Position numbers and translations under genes: made by a program. 64,000 bases of DNA, taken from JADMJV01 sp964649085 (lineage in GTDB: Bacteria > Vulcanimicrobiota > Xenobia > Xenobiales > JADMJV01). The notes below the pieces were generated by a model. That model worked only from the letters and a program-made list of their open reading frames with translations, did not search any database and was not told the origin of the DNA. Where the stretch lies: contig CAZYPN010000005.1 in assembly GCA_964649085.1 (NCBI GenBank), positions 1 through 64,000 of the forward strand, in the 5' to 3' direction. Position 1 is the stretch's first letter; every line of letters begins with the position of its first letter. Below, in pieces: positions 8,816 through 16,865 of the stretch.

Positions 8816-9688
8816 CTAGAGGCGATCCCTGGCCGGCCCCGAGTTGGGGATGCGCTCGAGCAATCCTGCCCCGTAGGTTCTCTCCAGTTGCAGATGGGGC
8901 AGGTGAATGTAGCCGATGTAGCAGCGACAGCTTTCGGTGTGGCAGAGGCGGGGCCGCAATGCCTGGCTCCAGTTCGGTTGATAGAGATTTCCCAGGACTT
9001 CGGGCTGGAAATGACAGGTGCGCATAGTGCCCTCGCCGTCGATGGAGAGAACTTCGTGGCCTCCCCGGCAGGCACGGCCTCGACTCGGGTAGGCCTGGGT
9101 GTTGAGCTCAAAAAGCGGGTCGAGTTCGCCGAAGCGCTGCCGCACTTCGGGCTTCAGGCCGGGCAGGGCTGCCTTAACAGCATTGATCCACAGATAGACG
9201 TCGGCCGGCAGGTTCTGACGCATCCAGAGGATGGCGGGCAGATGTTCCTCCAGCCCCACACAGCCCACCGAAACCCGGATATCCCAGCCGTAGAGTTTCT
9301 GGCAACGGCGCAAAAAATCGGGCCCCGAGGTCCATTGAGGATGGTAGGTGGCCCAGAGGCGTAACTTGCCCCTGCAGCGACGGGCAAACCCCAGTGGCCC
9401 CGAGAGGTTGGTTTGAACGACCAGCTTCTCGATGTGGGGCAAACCTGAGAGCTGCTCTAGCGCATCTCGGTAGTAGCGGCGGATCAGCGCCTCACCCCAG
9501 GGTGTGAACATCACCTGGAAGCGAAATTCGCTCTGGGCTTGAAGCCAGCTCACGAAGCGCTGCAGGCTTTGTCGGTCGAGTTCGAGCTCTCGACGCTTTT
9601 CGCGCCGCTTGGCAAAGGGGCAGTAGTGGCAAGCGTAGTTGCACGACGACAGCGGGCCGCGATAGATCAGGGTTAGCTGCGGCTGCAC
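8816..9688 (-). CDS. STM4011-family radical SAM protein
   Basis: GTG 9688 is chosen: it gives 290 residues starting VQPQLTLIYRGPLSS, which matches how this family starts, and it overlaps the upstream stop by only 16 bases. A longer frame from 9751 adds an unlikely Pro-rich leader. The radical SAM cluster motif is C16-x3-C20-x2-C23, followed by PFAKRREKR. Further family blocks are VMFTPWGEALIRRYY and KLVVQTNLSGPLGF. Two later cysteines (HTESCRCYIGYIHLP) may ligate more iron. It is one of five STM4011-STM4015 families in this window. In Salmonella these sit together and have no established function. Confidence 0.88.
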   Translation of the reverse strand: MQPQLTLIYRGPLSSCNYACHYCPFAKRREKRRELELDRQSLQRFVSWLQAQSEFRFQVMFTPWGEALIRRYYRDALEQLSGLPHIEKLVVQTNLSGPLGFARRCRGKLRLWATYHPQWTSGPDFLRRCQKLYGWDIRVSVGCVGLEEHLPAILWMRQNLPADVYLWINAVKAALPGLKPEVRQRFGELDPLFELNTQAYPSRGRACRGGHEVLSIDGEGTMRTCHFQPEVLGNLYQPNWSQALRPRLCHTESCRCYIGYIHLPHLQLERTYGAGLLERIPNSGPARDRL

Positions 9689-11295
9689 GGGTGGAGGTGC
9701 TGAGCAACCGCCTGCTCCAGGCGGCTGGCGGCTTCGTGCAGCGAGGGCCACTCGGCGCGTAAAAAATCGAGGGGTTCCAGCCCCTGCGCCAGACGTCTGC
9801 GGGTGTGCAGCTTGAGCCGGTCGGTTTGAAGCTCAACCCAGGCCAACTGTTGGGCCTGGCGTCCGGCGTTCTCGCGCTGGTTGGTGGTTCGGCACAGGGC
9901 GTGGGTGGGCTGGTAGGCTCGGCACACCGAGGGCTTGTGAGAGTGAACCTGGCAATAGAATAGCCCGTCTTGACGTCGCTCGAGGAAGACGCACTGCTCG
10001 GCCCCCCGGTTGCCCAGCAGGCGCAACTCGCGCAGGCTTTTGCTGTAGGTTGGAACGGGTTTTTTCTGCAAAATTCGGTCTCCTCCGTTCCAACTGAAGC
10101 GCGACTCGAGGGTATAGCGCTCGACCACCTGTCGGCTGGTCAACCCCAGGAATTGGCCGAGACGCTGGATGTCGCTGGGGTGGATTTCAACCGCGTAAGC
10201 TCGGCAACACTCGCCGCACATGTAGCAGTCGGGCTCTTCGATGGTCAGTGCCTGTTGTACGAGATCATCGTTGACCGAGAGCAATGCTTCCAAGAACTGC
10301 TGAACTTCCGGCAACACAGCGCCACGTTCCAGAGTCTGCCGCTGGCCGCTGGAAAGCTCAATTTCAATACACCGCTCCTCCAGTCGCAGGGTTTGCCAGG
10401 CCAGCCGGGTCGGAAGCGCTTCGGCAATCGGGTCAACAATCCGTGGGGGCCCGTGGATCTGTTCTTGCCAGGTGGCCAGCCGGGTCCAGCTTTCGTCGAG
10501 CAGCGACTCGGCCGCCTCATCCCCCATGTCCACCAGTTCTGCCGCCTGTTGCAGCATCTTCTGCACCCGCTCGAAAATCTGTTGATAAGCTTCATCCACC
10601 TTGCTGGGGTGAAAGTCGAGAATACGCTCTTCGACGATATCCTTGATCGAGCCCAGAATCGTGCGCAGACGATGGTTGGGAAGGCGCGACCCGGTGCCCA
10701 GTGTGTCGGTCAGTTGTTGCCATAACTGAGGGTCGGTGGCCTCTTCGTGGGCGCTGTCGTTCTTCAGCGACACGCGTGTGGTCACCGCATCGATGTCGAT
10801 GCGACGAATCTCCTCGACGAGCAGCCCCGGGTCTTTGCGACAACCGGGCTGGTTGGCCATGTAGTCGCGGCAAGACTGGGGCCTTACTTCGTGCAGGCTG
10901 CAAGCCGTCCCCATGGGGGTTCCTGGTTGACCCTCCAGGAAGGGGCAGCGACCTCCCGCGGTTTTCAGGTAGGCATCTCCGGCGTTCCAGGTATCGGCGG
11001 CGCGAAGATACTTTTTGCGAAACTTTTTCTCCGTCAGTCCCAGACGCATTTGCAGCGAGAAAATCTCGTGTTCGCGCACCAGAATGTCGGGCCGTTGGCA
11101 GCTGGTGCCGCAGCGTCCACACACCTGCCCGAACCAGTCGAGGGCGTGGCGCTCGGCCAGGCTGCGAGTGAGCTGTCGGGCCAGGTCGCGAATCTCGGGA
11201 AGATCGACCAGCCGATAGGTACAGCTCTGCTGGCCGGACTGGACGACCTCCATGCCGGTGGCCCAGAGAACCACTTTCTCCACGGTGCTGCTCAA
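9673..11295 (-). CDS. Tandem YkgJ-type cysteine-cluster (putative Fe-S/zinc) protein
   Basis: 540 residues from a TTG at 11295 that overlaps the upstream TGA. The N-terminal half has C-G-R-C-G-T-S-C, then CSLHEVRPQSCRDYM. The C-terminal half has C-Y-M-C-G-E-C-C-R, then CQVHSHKPSVCRAYQP. Both are the YkgJ/UPF0153 pattern, where a C-x2-C-x2-CC knuckle pairs with a downstream C-x(n)-C-R-x(F/Y). A long helical linker (about 190-330) joins them. YkgJ proteins are thought to bind a metal or Fe-S cluster and often accompany protein modification systems. The N-terminal knuckle lacks the final CC doublet, so it may be degenerate. The gene overlaps the STM4011-type radical SAM gene, suggesting cotranslation. 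Confidence 0.82.
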   Translation of the reverse strand: MSSTVEKVVLWATGMEVVQSGQQSCTYRLVDLPEIRDLARQLTRSLAERHALDWFGQVCGRCGTSCQRPDILVREHEIFSLQMRLGLTEKKFRKKYLRAADTWNAGDAYLKTAGGRCPFLEGQPGTPMGTACSLHEVRPQSCRDYMANQPGCRKDPGLLVEEIRRIDIDAVTTRVSLKNDSAHEEATDPQLWQQLTDTLGTGSRLPNHRLRTILGSIKDIVEERILDFHPSKVDEAYQQIFERVQKMLQQAAELVDMGDEAAESLLDESWTRLATWQEQIHGPPRIVDPIAEALPTRLAWQTLRLEERCIEIELSSGQRQTLERGAVLPEVQQFLEALLSVNDDLVQQALTIEEPDCYMCGECCRAYAVEIHPSDIQRLGQFLGLTSRQVVERYTLESRFSWNGGDRILQKKPVPTYSKSLRELRLLGNRGAEQCVFLERRQDGLFYCQVHSHKPSVCRAYQPTHALCRTTNQRENAGRQAQQLAWVELQTDRLKLHTRRRLAQGLEPLDFLRAEWPSLHEAASRLEQAVAQHLHPCSRS

Positions 11296-11864
11296 GCTGA
11301 ACCCTCCGGTAGAAAGAGTGAGCTCCAGGCCTGCAGTTGTTCAGGCTGAAAACTTTGCTGACCTACCCATCCGTCGGCGCGGTAACTGCGGCCCGTGACC
11401 GACCCGCCCAGGCTTTGTAAAAAGATCTGATACTCGCCCAGTTGAGCTCTCTCACCCGGGCGCAATCTCAGCTGCAGCTGGCGCTGATACAGGGCCAGGC
11501 AGCCGTCCTGATCGTGCTCATTGACCACCTCCACGAGCCTGCCTCCAAGACAGGTTCCCGAAAGCGATACGAGGTGTCCCAGGTGGACGACAAGTTTGCC
11601 CCAGCGCCACCAGCCAAAGGAACGATGAGCATCGAGCGGGGTGGTTTCGAGGCGAAACTCGTCCCCCTGCTGGACATCGGCTGGCAGTCGCACGCGTAGT
11701 TCCCTGTACCCCCAGTTACCGCTGCGGGGGCGGAGCACCAGAAAGTCGCCTTCCACTGAAATTCGTGGGTCAAGCCCAACACCGAACTCTCCCGACAGGG
11801 TGACTTGCGGTGGCTGGCCCCAGCGAATTCGGTAGAGGAAAGAATACTGCTGGGCTACCGCCAT
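11292..11864 (-). CDS. Hypothetical protein, beta-rich (190 aa)
   Basis: The start is taken at ATG 11864 (MAVAQQYSFLYRIRW), 2 bases after the upstream stop; the longer in-frame extension covers the preceding gene. The protein has many short strands with Leu, Gly and Trp turns (RSFGWWRWGKLVVHLG) and no signal peptide or membrane segment. The stop TGA shares bases with the TTG of the YkgJ-like gene, so translation is probably coupled. A beta-barrel or jelly-roll fold is plausible. I recognise no family. Confidence 0.6.
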   Translation of the reverse strand: MAVAQQYSFLYRIRWGQPPQVTLSGEFGVGLDPRISVEGDFLVLRPRSGNWGYRELRVRLPADVQQGDEFRLETTPLDAHRSFGWWRWGKLVVHLGHLVSLSGTCLGGRLVEVVNEHDQDGCLALYQRQLQLRLRPGERAQLGEYQIFLQSLGGSVTGRSYRADGWVGQQSFQPEQLQAWSSLFLPEGSA

Positions 11865-11866
11865 TC

Positions 11867-12253
11867 TCAGTTGCCGGGCTTCCGCTGATGGAGATAGCGA
11901 ATGGCCAGGACTTTGCCGTGAGGGTCCACCGCCGCCTCCACCTGAAAGTGGCCACGGTCGTAGTACCACACCGAGATTCCACCCGGGTGGGGGGTGATGC
12001 GCTGAGGCTTTCCCGCCTGAGCCAGCAGCCAGGTGCTGGGGCGATGTACGGCACTTTCAAAGGAAGAGTTTGCGGGAATCTGGGCCAGTTGCCAGGTGAG
12101 CAGCAGCAAGGGAAAGACCCAGGCCACCGCCAGCAGCCCGACCCCCCAGCGCTCCCATAAGTTTCCAGGGCGACGCCGACGTCTCGGCCTGGGGTCGGGA
12201 GGAAGTTCGCGGATCCTGGCCCCCGGTCGGTGCAATGCCCAAGCTTCTTCCAT
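11867..12253 (-). CDS. Hypothetical single-pass membrane protein
   Basis: 128 residues from ATG 12253 (MEEAWALHRPGARIREL); an in-frame TTG at 12295 adds 14 residues. An Arg-rich stretch (RPRRRRRPGN) precedes one hydrophobic helix (VGLLAVAWVFPLLLLTW). About 65 residues follow, ending in a beta-like segment (ISVWYYDRGHFQVEA). The positive-inside rule puts the N-terminus in the cytoplasm. It is first in the run 12253-11295. The base just upstream of the region also reads well in another frame, so a frameshift near 12260 cannot be excluded. Confidence 0.55.
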   Translation of the reverse strand: MEEAWALHRPGARIRELPPDPRPRRRRRPGNLWERWGVGLLAVAWVFPLLLLTWQLAQIPANSSFESAVHRPSTWLLAQAGKPQRITPHPGGISVWYYDRGHFQVEAAVDPHGKVLAIRYLHQRKPGN

Positions 12254-12361
12254 ACTTGGAAGTTCGGGGTTGTCGGCAGCTGTTCCTCGCGGCAAACCTC
12301 AAGGGCCGCTCGCAGGTTGAGCAGGGTGGCCAAGGGGCCCAGCTCACGGGCATGGCCCTTC

Positions 12362-14359
12362 TCAGTCCCCCCGGAGGTCCATCGAGTCCAATTCGGCCAA
12401 CCAGGCGGTGGCCTCCGAGTCGGATGGGGCCCGCCAGTCGCCGCGCGGTGACAGCGAGCCGCCCGAGCCCACTTTGGGGGCGTTGGGAACGCAACTGCGC
12501 TTGAACTGGCTGATCTGGAAGAAGCGGTAAAGAAACACGCGCAGCCACTTGCGAATGTCTTCAAAGGGGTATTTCTCGCCCCAGGCACAGTGCGAAAGAT
12601 AGGCCACTTTGCTGGGTCGAAAACCGTAGCGGGTCACATAGTAGAGGTTGAAGTCCTGCAGCTCGTAGGGTCCGATGCGGGCCTCGGTGCTCTGGGCCGG
12701 TTGGCCGTCCTCAGCCCCGCCCGGCACCAGTTCGGGGGAAATTTCGGTGTCGAGAATCGACTGCAGCGTGTGGTTGGTCGACTCGGCGAACTGGCCGCTA
12801 CGAATCACCCAGGCGATCAGGTGTTGAATCAGCGTCTTGGGCACCGATGCGTTGACGTTGTAGTGCGACATATGGTCGCCCACACCGTAGGTGCACCAGC
12901 CCAGAGCCAGTTCGCTGAGGTCGCCGGTGCCCAGCACCAGCGCGCCGTGGTGATTGGCCAATCGGAACAGGTGCGAGGTGCGTTCGCCGGCCTGCACGTT
13001 CTCGAAGGTCACGTCATAAACCGGCTCTCCCTGAGCAAAGGGGTGCTCGAGGTCGGCCAGCATCTGGCGGCAGCTGGGTTTGATGTCCAGCTCGTGGGCG
13101 CTGCATTCCAGGGCCGCCATCAGGGCGTGGGCATTGGCCAGGGTGCGATCGCCAGTGGCAAATCCGGGCATGGTGTAAGCCAGAATGTTCTGCCGTGGCA
13201 ACCCCAGGTGGTCCATGGTGCGGGCCGCCACAATCAGCGCGTGGGTCGAGTCGAGCCCGCCCGAGACCCCGATGACCAGCTTGCGGGTGTCGCTCTGTTC
13301 CAGACGTTTCACCAGGGCATGCACCTGAATATTGTAGGCCTCGTAGCAGCGCTGGTCACGGGTTCGATCGTCGTTGGGCACAAAGGGAAAGCGCTCCAGC
13401 GGACGGGCCAACTTCAGGGGCTCCCGGGGGGCCTCAAAGTCGAACTCCACTCGGCGCAGGCTACGCACCCGCGGGGCGTGCTGGCCGGCACAGTCGTGAA
13501 AACTCGACAGTCGTACCCGGTCTTGAACCAGGCGCTCGAGGTCGAGGTCGGCCAGGATCATTTGTTCTTGCTGGCTGAATCGCTCCGATTCGGCCAGCAG
13601 CTCGTTGTTTTCGTAAATCAGGGCGTGGCCATCCCAGGCCAGGTCGGTGGTCGATTCGCCCGGACCGGCGGCCGAATAGAGGTAGGCGGCCACACACTTG
13701 CCCGACTGGGCGGCGCACAGGTCCTTACGATACTCGGCTTTGCCCACGGTGATGTTGCTGGCCGACAGGTTGGCCAGCACGGTGGCTCCGCCCATGGCCG
13801 CGTAGGTCGAGGGGGGGATGGGCGTCCAGACGTCTTCACAGATTTCTGCATGCAGGCAAAAGTGCTCGCTGCCCTGGAAGATCAGGTCGTTGCCAAAGGG
13901 CACGTCCTGACCTAGCAGCTGGACGCGCTCGAAAGCGGCCAGATTTCCCGACGTGAACTGGCGTTTTTCGTAGAACTCGCGATAGTTGGGCAGGTAGGTC
14001 TTGGGAACCACCCCCAGGATTCGCCCCCGATAGAGGGCGACGGCGGTGTTGAACAGGGCCCCCTGAAAGCGCAGGGGAGCCCCCACCAGCAACACGGGCA
14101 ACAGCTCGCGGCTGGCCTCGAGCAGTTGCTCGAGCGAGCGGCGCACGCTGTCGAGCAGCGCGTCCTGAAAGAACAGGTCCTCGTTGGAATAGGCCGACAG
14201 TCCCAGTTCGGGAAAGAGCGCCACCGCCGCCCCGGCCTGGTGGGCCCGATGGGCCAGGGCCAGGGTGGCCTTCAGGTTGTGCTCGGGGTCGGCCACGCGC
14301 ACCCGCGGCACGGCCACCGCCGCCCGAATGAAGCCGTGTTGGTAGGGTGAATTCAACAT
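12362..14359 (-). CDS. nadE: Glutamine-dependent NAD(+) synthetase
   Basis: 665 residues from ATG 14359; this is the last step of NAD synthesis, amidating deamido-NAD with glutamine nitrogen. The nitrilase-type glutaminase domain carries the catalytic triad E51 (FPELG), K120 (VVPKTYLPNYREFYEKRQF) and C174 (HAEICEDVW). The synthetase domain has the ATP pyrophosphatase P-loop V-S-G-G-L-D-S-T and the family C-terminus KVGSGGSLSPRGDWR. Length and order match the two-domain NadE of Mycobacterium and many other bacteria. It is divergent from the STM4012-type radical SAM gene, with 54 bases between the start codons containing an inverted repeat. The open frame runs on to 15547, but that extension is antisense to the neighbour. 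Confidence 0.97.
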   Translation of the reverse strand: MLNSPYQHGFIRAAVAVPRVRVADPEHNLKATLALAHRAHQAGAAVALFPELGLSAYSNEDLFFQDALLDSVRRSLEQLLEASRELLPVLLVGAPLRFQGALFNTAVALYRGRILGVVPKTYLPNYREFYEKRQFTSGNLAAFERVQLLGQDVPFGNDLIFQGSEHFCLHAEICEDVWTPIPPSTYAAMGGATVLANLSASNITVGKAEYRKDLCAAQSGKCVAAYLYSAAGPGESTTDLAWDGHALIYENNELLAESERFSQQEQMILADLDLERLVQDRVRLSSFHDCAGQHAPRVRSLRRVEFDFEAPREPLKLARPLERFPFVPNDDRTRDQRCYEAYNIQVHALVKRLEQSDTRKLVIGVSGGLDSTHALIVAARTMDHLGLPRQNILAYTMPGFATGDRTLANAHALMAALECSAHELDIKPSCRQMLADLEHPFAQGEPVYDVTFENVQAGERTSHLFRLANHHGALVLGTGDLSELALGWCTYGVGDHMSHYNVNASVPKTLIQHLIAWVIRSGQFAESTNHTLQSILDTEISPELVPGGAEDGQPAQSTEARIGPYELQDFNLYYVTRYGFRPSKVAYLSHCAWGEKYPFEDIRKWLRVFLYRFFQISQFKRSCVPNAPKVGSGGSLSPRGDWRAPSDSEATAWLAELDSMDLRGD

Positions 14360-14373
14360 GGGGCGGCTGTTTC

Positions 14374-14397
14374 GGCGGGAGGTCATCGGTTCCCGCC
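14374..14397. promoter_or_regulatory. Inverted repeat in the nadE / STM4012-type divergent region
   Basis: Arms GGCGGGA (14374-14380) and TCCCGCC (14391-14397) are separated by 10 bases, placed centrally in the 54-base gap between the divergent start codons. The size suits a dimeric regulator controlling both genes. The repeat is seen directly, but GC-rich chance repeats are common here. Confidence 0.3.
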
Positions 14398-14413
14398 CGG
14401 CCAAGTTCTCCCG

Positions 14414-15673
14414 GTGCTCAGCACCTATGCCTACAGCTATCCCCACAAGCTGAGCTATGCCCGGCTGGACCCTCCCGTGGATCTGGCCCCGCTGTGGCAG
14501 GGCGAAGATCGCCAGCGCCTCTTTCTCTACGGACATGTGCCCTTTTGCGAAGTGCGCTGCGGATTTTGCAACCTCTTCACCTCGGTTCAGCATCAGGTCG
14601 AGCCCATGCAGGCTTATGTGCAGGCCTTCCAACGCCAGTCGCGTCAAATGCTGCAAGTTGTGGGGGGCCACCGGGTGGCCTCGCTGGCTCTGGGGGGCGG
14701 CACCCCCACCCAGTTGCCCCTGGAGTTGCTCGAGCAACTGCTGGGCCTGATGGCCGAGTGGTCGATTGCCCCGGGCACACCCTTCAGTTGCGAATGCTCG
14801 CCGGCCACCGCCAGCCAGGAACGGCTGCAGCTGCTGCGAGCCGCCGGGGTGACCCGCCTGAGCCTGGGGGTGCAGAGCTTTTGCGAAGCCGAAACCGCAG
14901 CCGTTCATCGGCCCCAGCCTCGGGAAACGCTGCTGGCTGCGCTCGAGCGCATCCGCGCTTGCGGCTTTCCTCGCCTGAACCTGGACCTGATGATCGGCTT
15001 GCCGGGGCAGACCCTCGACAGTCTGAACTTCTCGCTGCGCGAGGCGCTGCGCTGGCAGCCCGAAGAAATCTATGTCTATCCGCTCTACGTGCGGCCCTTC
15101 ACGCGGCTGTTCAAAGAGGGGGCCGCCTCGGGCGGCGACGAGCTCTATGAGCTGGCCCGCGATTTCTTGCTTTCTAAGGGCTATCAGGCGCGCTCGCTTC
15201 GCCACTACAGCCGGGTGCAGGGGGAGGAGGATCTGGAGTATGCCTGCCAGCGCGACGCCATGGTGGGCCTGGGCTGTGGGGCTCGCTCCTATACCCGCGC
15301 CCTGCATTACTCGTGCGACTACGCGGTGGGCTCGCGCGGGGTGCAGCGCATCCTGCAGAGCTACCTGAGCACCTCCGACTTTACTCAGGCCAGCTATGGC
15401 ACCTGGTTGGACGACGAGGAGCAGCGGCGCCGCTACGTGCTGCTCTCGGTGCTCTCCTGGGCGGGTATCGACCCGACCGATTACGCCTTGCGTTTCGGTC
15501 GCTCGCTGAGCGGCGACTTTCCCAACCTGCTGGACTGGCAGGAGCACGGTTGGTTGAGCCGCAAAGCCCCTTGGCGCCTCACGCCCTCGGGAGTGGCTCG
15601 TTCGGATGCCCTGGGCCCGATGCTCTTCAGTCCGCGCGTTCGCGAGGCCGTGCTCCAGGGGGCCGGCAAATGA
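14414..15673 (+). CDS. STM4012-family radical SAM protein (HemN/HemW-like)
   Basis: 419 residues from GTG 14414. It begins VLSTYAYSYPHKLSYA, a family hallmark, and has the cluster motif C45-x3-C49-x2-C52 in VPFCEVRCGFC. Following blocks resemble coproporphyrinogen dehydrogenase-like proteins: LALGGGTPTQL, TRLSLGVQSF and FPRLNLDLMIGLPGQT. The family is specific, however: EEIYVYPLYVRPFTRL and GLGCGARSYTRALHY are conserved in STM4012 proteins. It pairs functionally with STM4011, STM4013, STM4014 and STM4015 homologues found elsewhere in the window. It is divergent from nadE. The reaction is unknown. Confidence 0.9.
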   Translation: MLSTYAYSYPHKLSYARLDPPVDLAPLWQGEDRQRLFLYGHVPFCEVRCGFCNLFTSVQHQVEPMQAYVQAFQRQSRQMLQVVGGHRVASLALGGGTPTQLPLELLEQLLGLMAEWSIAPGTPFSCECSPATASQERLQLLRAAGVTRLSLGVQSFCEAETAAVHRPQPRETLLAALERIRACGFPRLNLDLMIGLPGQTLDSLNFSLREALRWQPEEIYVYPLYVRPFTRLFKEGAASGGDELYELARDFLLSKGYQARSLRHYSRVQGEEDLEYACQRDAMVGLGCGARSYTRALHYSCDYAVGSRGVQRILQSYLSTSDFTQASYGTWLDDEEQRRRYVLLSVLSWAGIDPTDYALRFGRSLSGDFPNLLDWQEHGWLSRKAPWRLTPSGVARSDALGPMLFSPRVREAVLQGAGK

Positions 15674-15769
15674 AGCTGCCTGCGAAGTCCAGGTAGCCTC
15701 TCCAAACCGCGCTCAAATTTGTCACGCCCAGCCGGGAGGCGAGCCCCCTGGGTTCCAGAAGCTGAGAGG

Positions 15770-16267
15770 GTGAGTCGCGCCTGGCTGGATCTGGGAACCA
15801 ATCTGCAACGGGAGCAGAGTTTACGTGCAGCGGTGGCTGCGCTGGCTCGTCACGTTCAGGTGATTCGCTCGTCCCCGGTGTATGAGAGCGCTCCCGTAGG
15901 CTTTCTCGACCAGCCCGATTTTTGGAATGTGTGCCTCGAGATCGAAACCGAGCTTTCAGCGCTGGAGCTGAGGACCTTGCTGCGCCAGCTTGAAGAGGAG
16001 TTGGGTCGAGTGCGCACCGAGAACAAGTATGGCCCCCGCAACATCGATATGGATCTGGTGTTGCACGAGCACGAGGTGGGGGAAAAGCTGCCGCATCCTC
16101 AGGTCGAGAGTCAGTTGTTTGTGCTGCAGCCCCTCTGTGACCTGGTTCCGGGCCATCTTCACCCGAGCCATCAACGGCCACTCCGGGAACTCTTGAGCGA
16201 GCTGCGCCAACGCCGGCCCGAGGAGAAGCTGCGACCGGTGGCGGTGAGGGGCTTTCCCCTTGGCTGA
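15770..16267 (+). CDS. folK: 2-amino-4-hydroxy-6-hydroxymethyldihydropteridine pyrophosphokinase (HPPK)
   Basis: Transfers pyrophosphate from ATP to 6-hydroxymethyl-dihydropterin in folate synthesis. GTG 15770 is chosen because the fold starts at once (VSRAWLDLGTNLQRE); a TTG at 15719 would add 17 Arg/Pro-rich residues. The signature RTENKYGPRNIDMDLVL matches the HPPK R-x4-(W/Y)-G-P-R-x-(I/L)-D-(I/M)-D-L motif that binds ATP and Mg. SSPVYESAPVGFLDQPDFWN is the pterin-side block. At 165 residues it has the usual HPPK length. Its stop overlaps the next TTG start by 8 bases. The 96 bases upstream, after the STM4012-type gene, hold no recognised element. Confidence 0.95.
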   Translation: MSRAWLDLGTNLQREQSLRAAVAALARHVQVIRSSPVYESAPVGFLDQPDFWNVCLEIETELSALELRTLLRQLEEELGRVRTENKYGPRNIDMDLVLHEHEVGEKLPHPQVESQLFVLQPLCDLVPGHLHPSHQRPLRELLSELRQRRPEEKLRPVAVRGFPLG

Positions 16268-16865
16268 CCCTTTCGGCTGGCAGGACAAAGTGGCCCGGAT
16301 CGAGGCCTCTTCCGCAGCCGAGGTGGTGGTGGCTGTTCAGCAGCAGGCGGGGTGTTATGCCGACGTGCCCTGGAAGTGTGCCGCGCTGAGCGGTTTTCTC
16401 AGCCTTGTGTTCATGGTTCACAGCCCGATTCTTTTCCATCCCGATGGGCTGTGGATGAACCTGGCACTGGCGGGGGTCCTGGGCGGGCTTTTAGGCTCGC
16501 GGTTGCCCGTGGCGCGGCGCTGGCTGACCTCTTCGGGGCGGCGCCAACGCCAGTTTGACGAGAGCCTGTTGCTGGCCTTTGAGCGCTTGCAGCTCAGCCA
16601 CACCCGCCAACGCACCGGGCTGCTGGTGCTGGTCTCGTGGCTGGAATGCCGAGCAGCTATCAAGCCCGATCTGGGCCTCACCGCGCGCCTGGCAGGAGCC
16701 GAGTTCAACCGCTTGCAACAGCTGCTCGACGGGGCTCGCAGTCGGGCGGAACTGGCGGCGGCCGTCAGTACGGTGCTCGAACAGTTGCAGCCGCTGCTGG
16801 CCCGTGCGGTGCCACGAGAAAGCCACGACGTCAACGAGTTGAGTGACGAGGTTCGTCAGCTGTGA
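16260..16865 (+). CDS. Two-TM membrane protein, possible TPM-domain relative
   Basis: 201 residues from a TTG at 16260 that overlaps folK. Residues 10-35 (VARIEASSAAEVVVAVQQQ) resemble the opening of TPM-type proteins. Two hydrophobic helices follow (about 42-60 and 68-85). The C-terminal 110 residues are cytoplasmic, helical and Leu/Arg/Ala-rich. In other genomes small TPM/YgcG-like proteins occur with Tim44-like secreted proteins, and here the next gene is one. The TPM relationship is by eye and uncertain. The 4-base overlap with the following GTG suggests an operon with folK. Confidence 0.55.
   Translation: MADPFGWQDKVARIEASSAAEVVVAVQQQAGCYADVPWKCAALSGFLSLVFMVHSPILFHPDGLWMNLALAGVLGGLLGSRLPVARRWLTSSGRRQRQFDESLLLAFERLQLSHTRQRTGLLVLVSWLECRAAIKPDLGLTARLAGAEFNRLQQLLDGARSRAELAAAVSTVLEQLQPLLARAVPRESHDVNELSDEVRQL

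Noticed and set aside
14360..15547. N-terminal extension of nadE
   Set aside because: The frame is open but antisense to the STM4012-type gene, and the NadE fold begins at ATG 14359.
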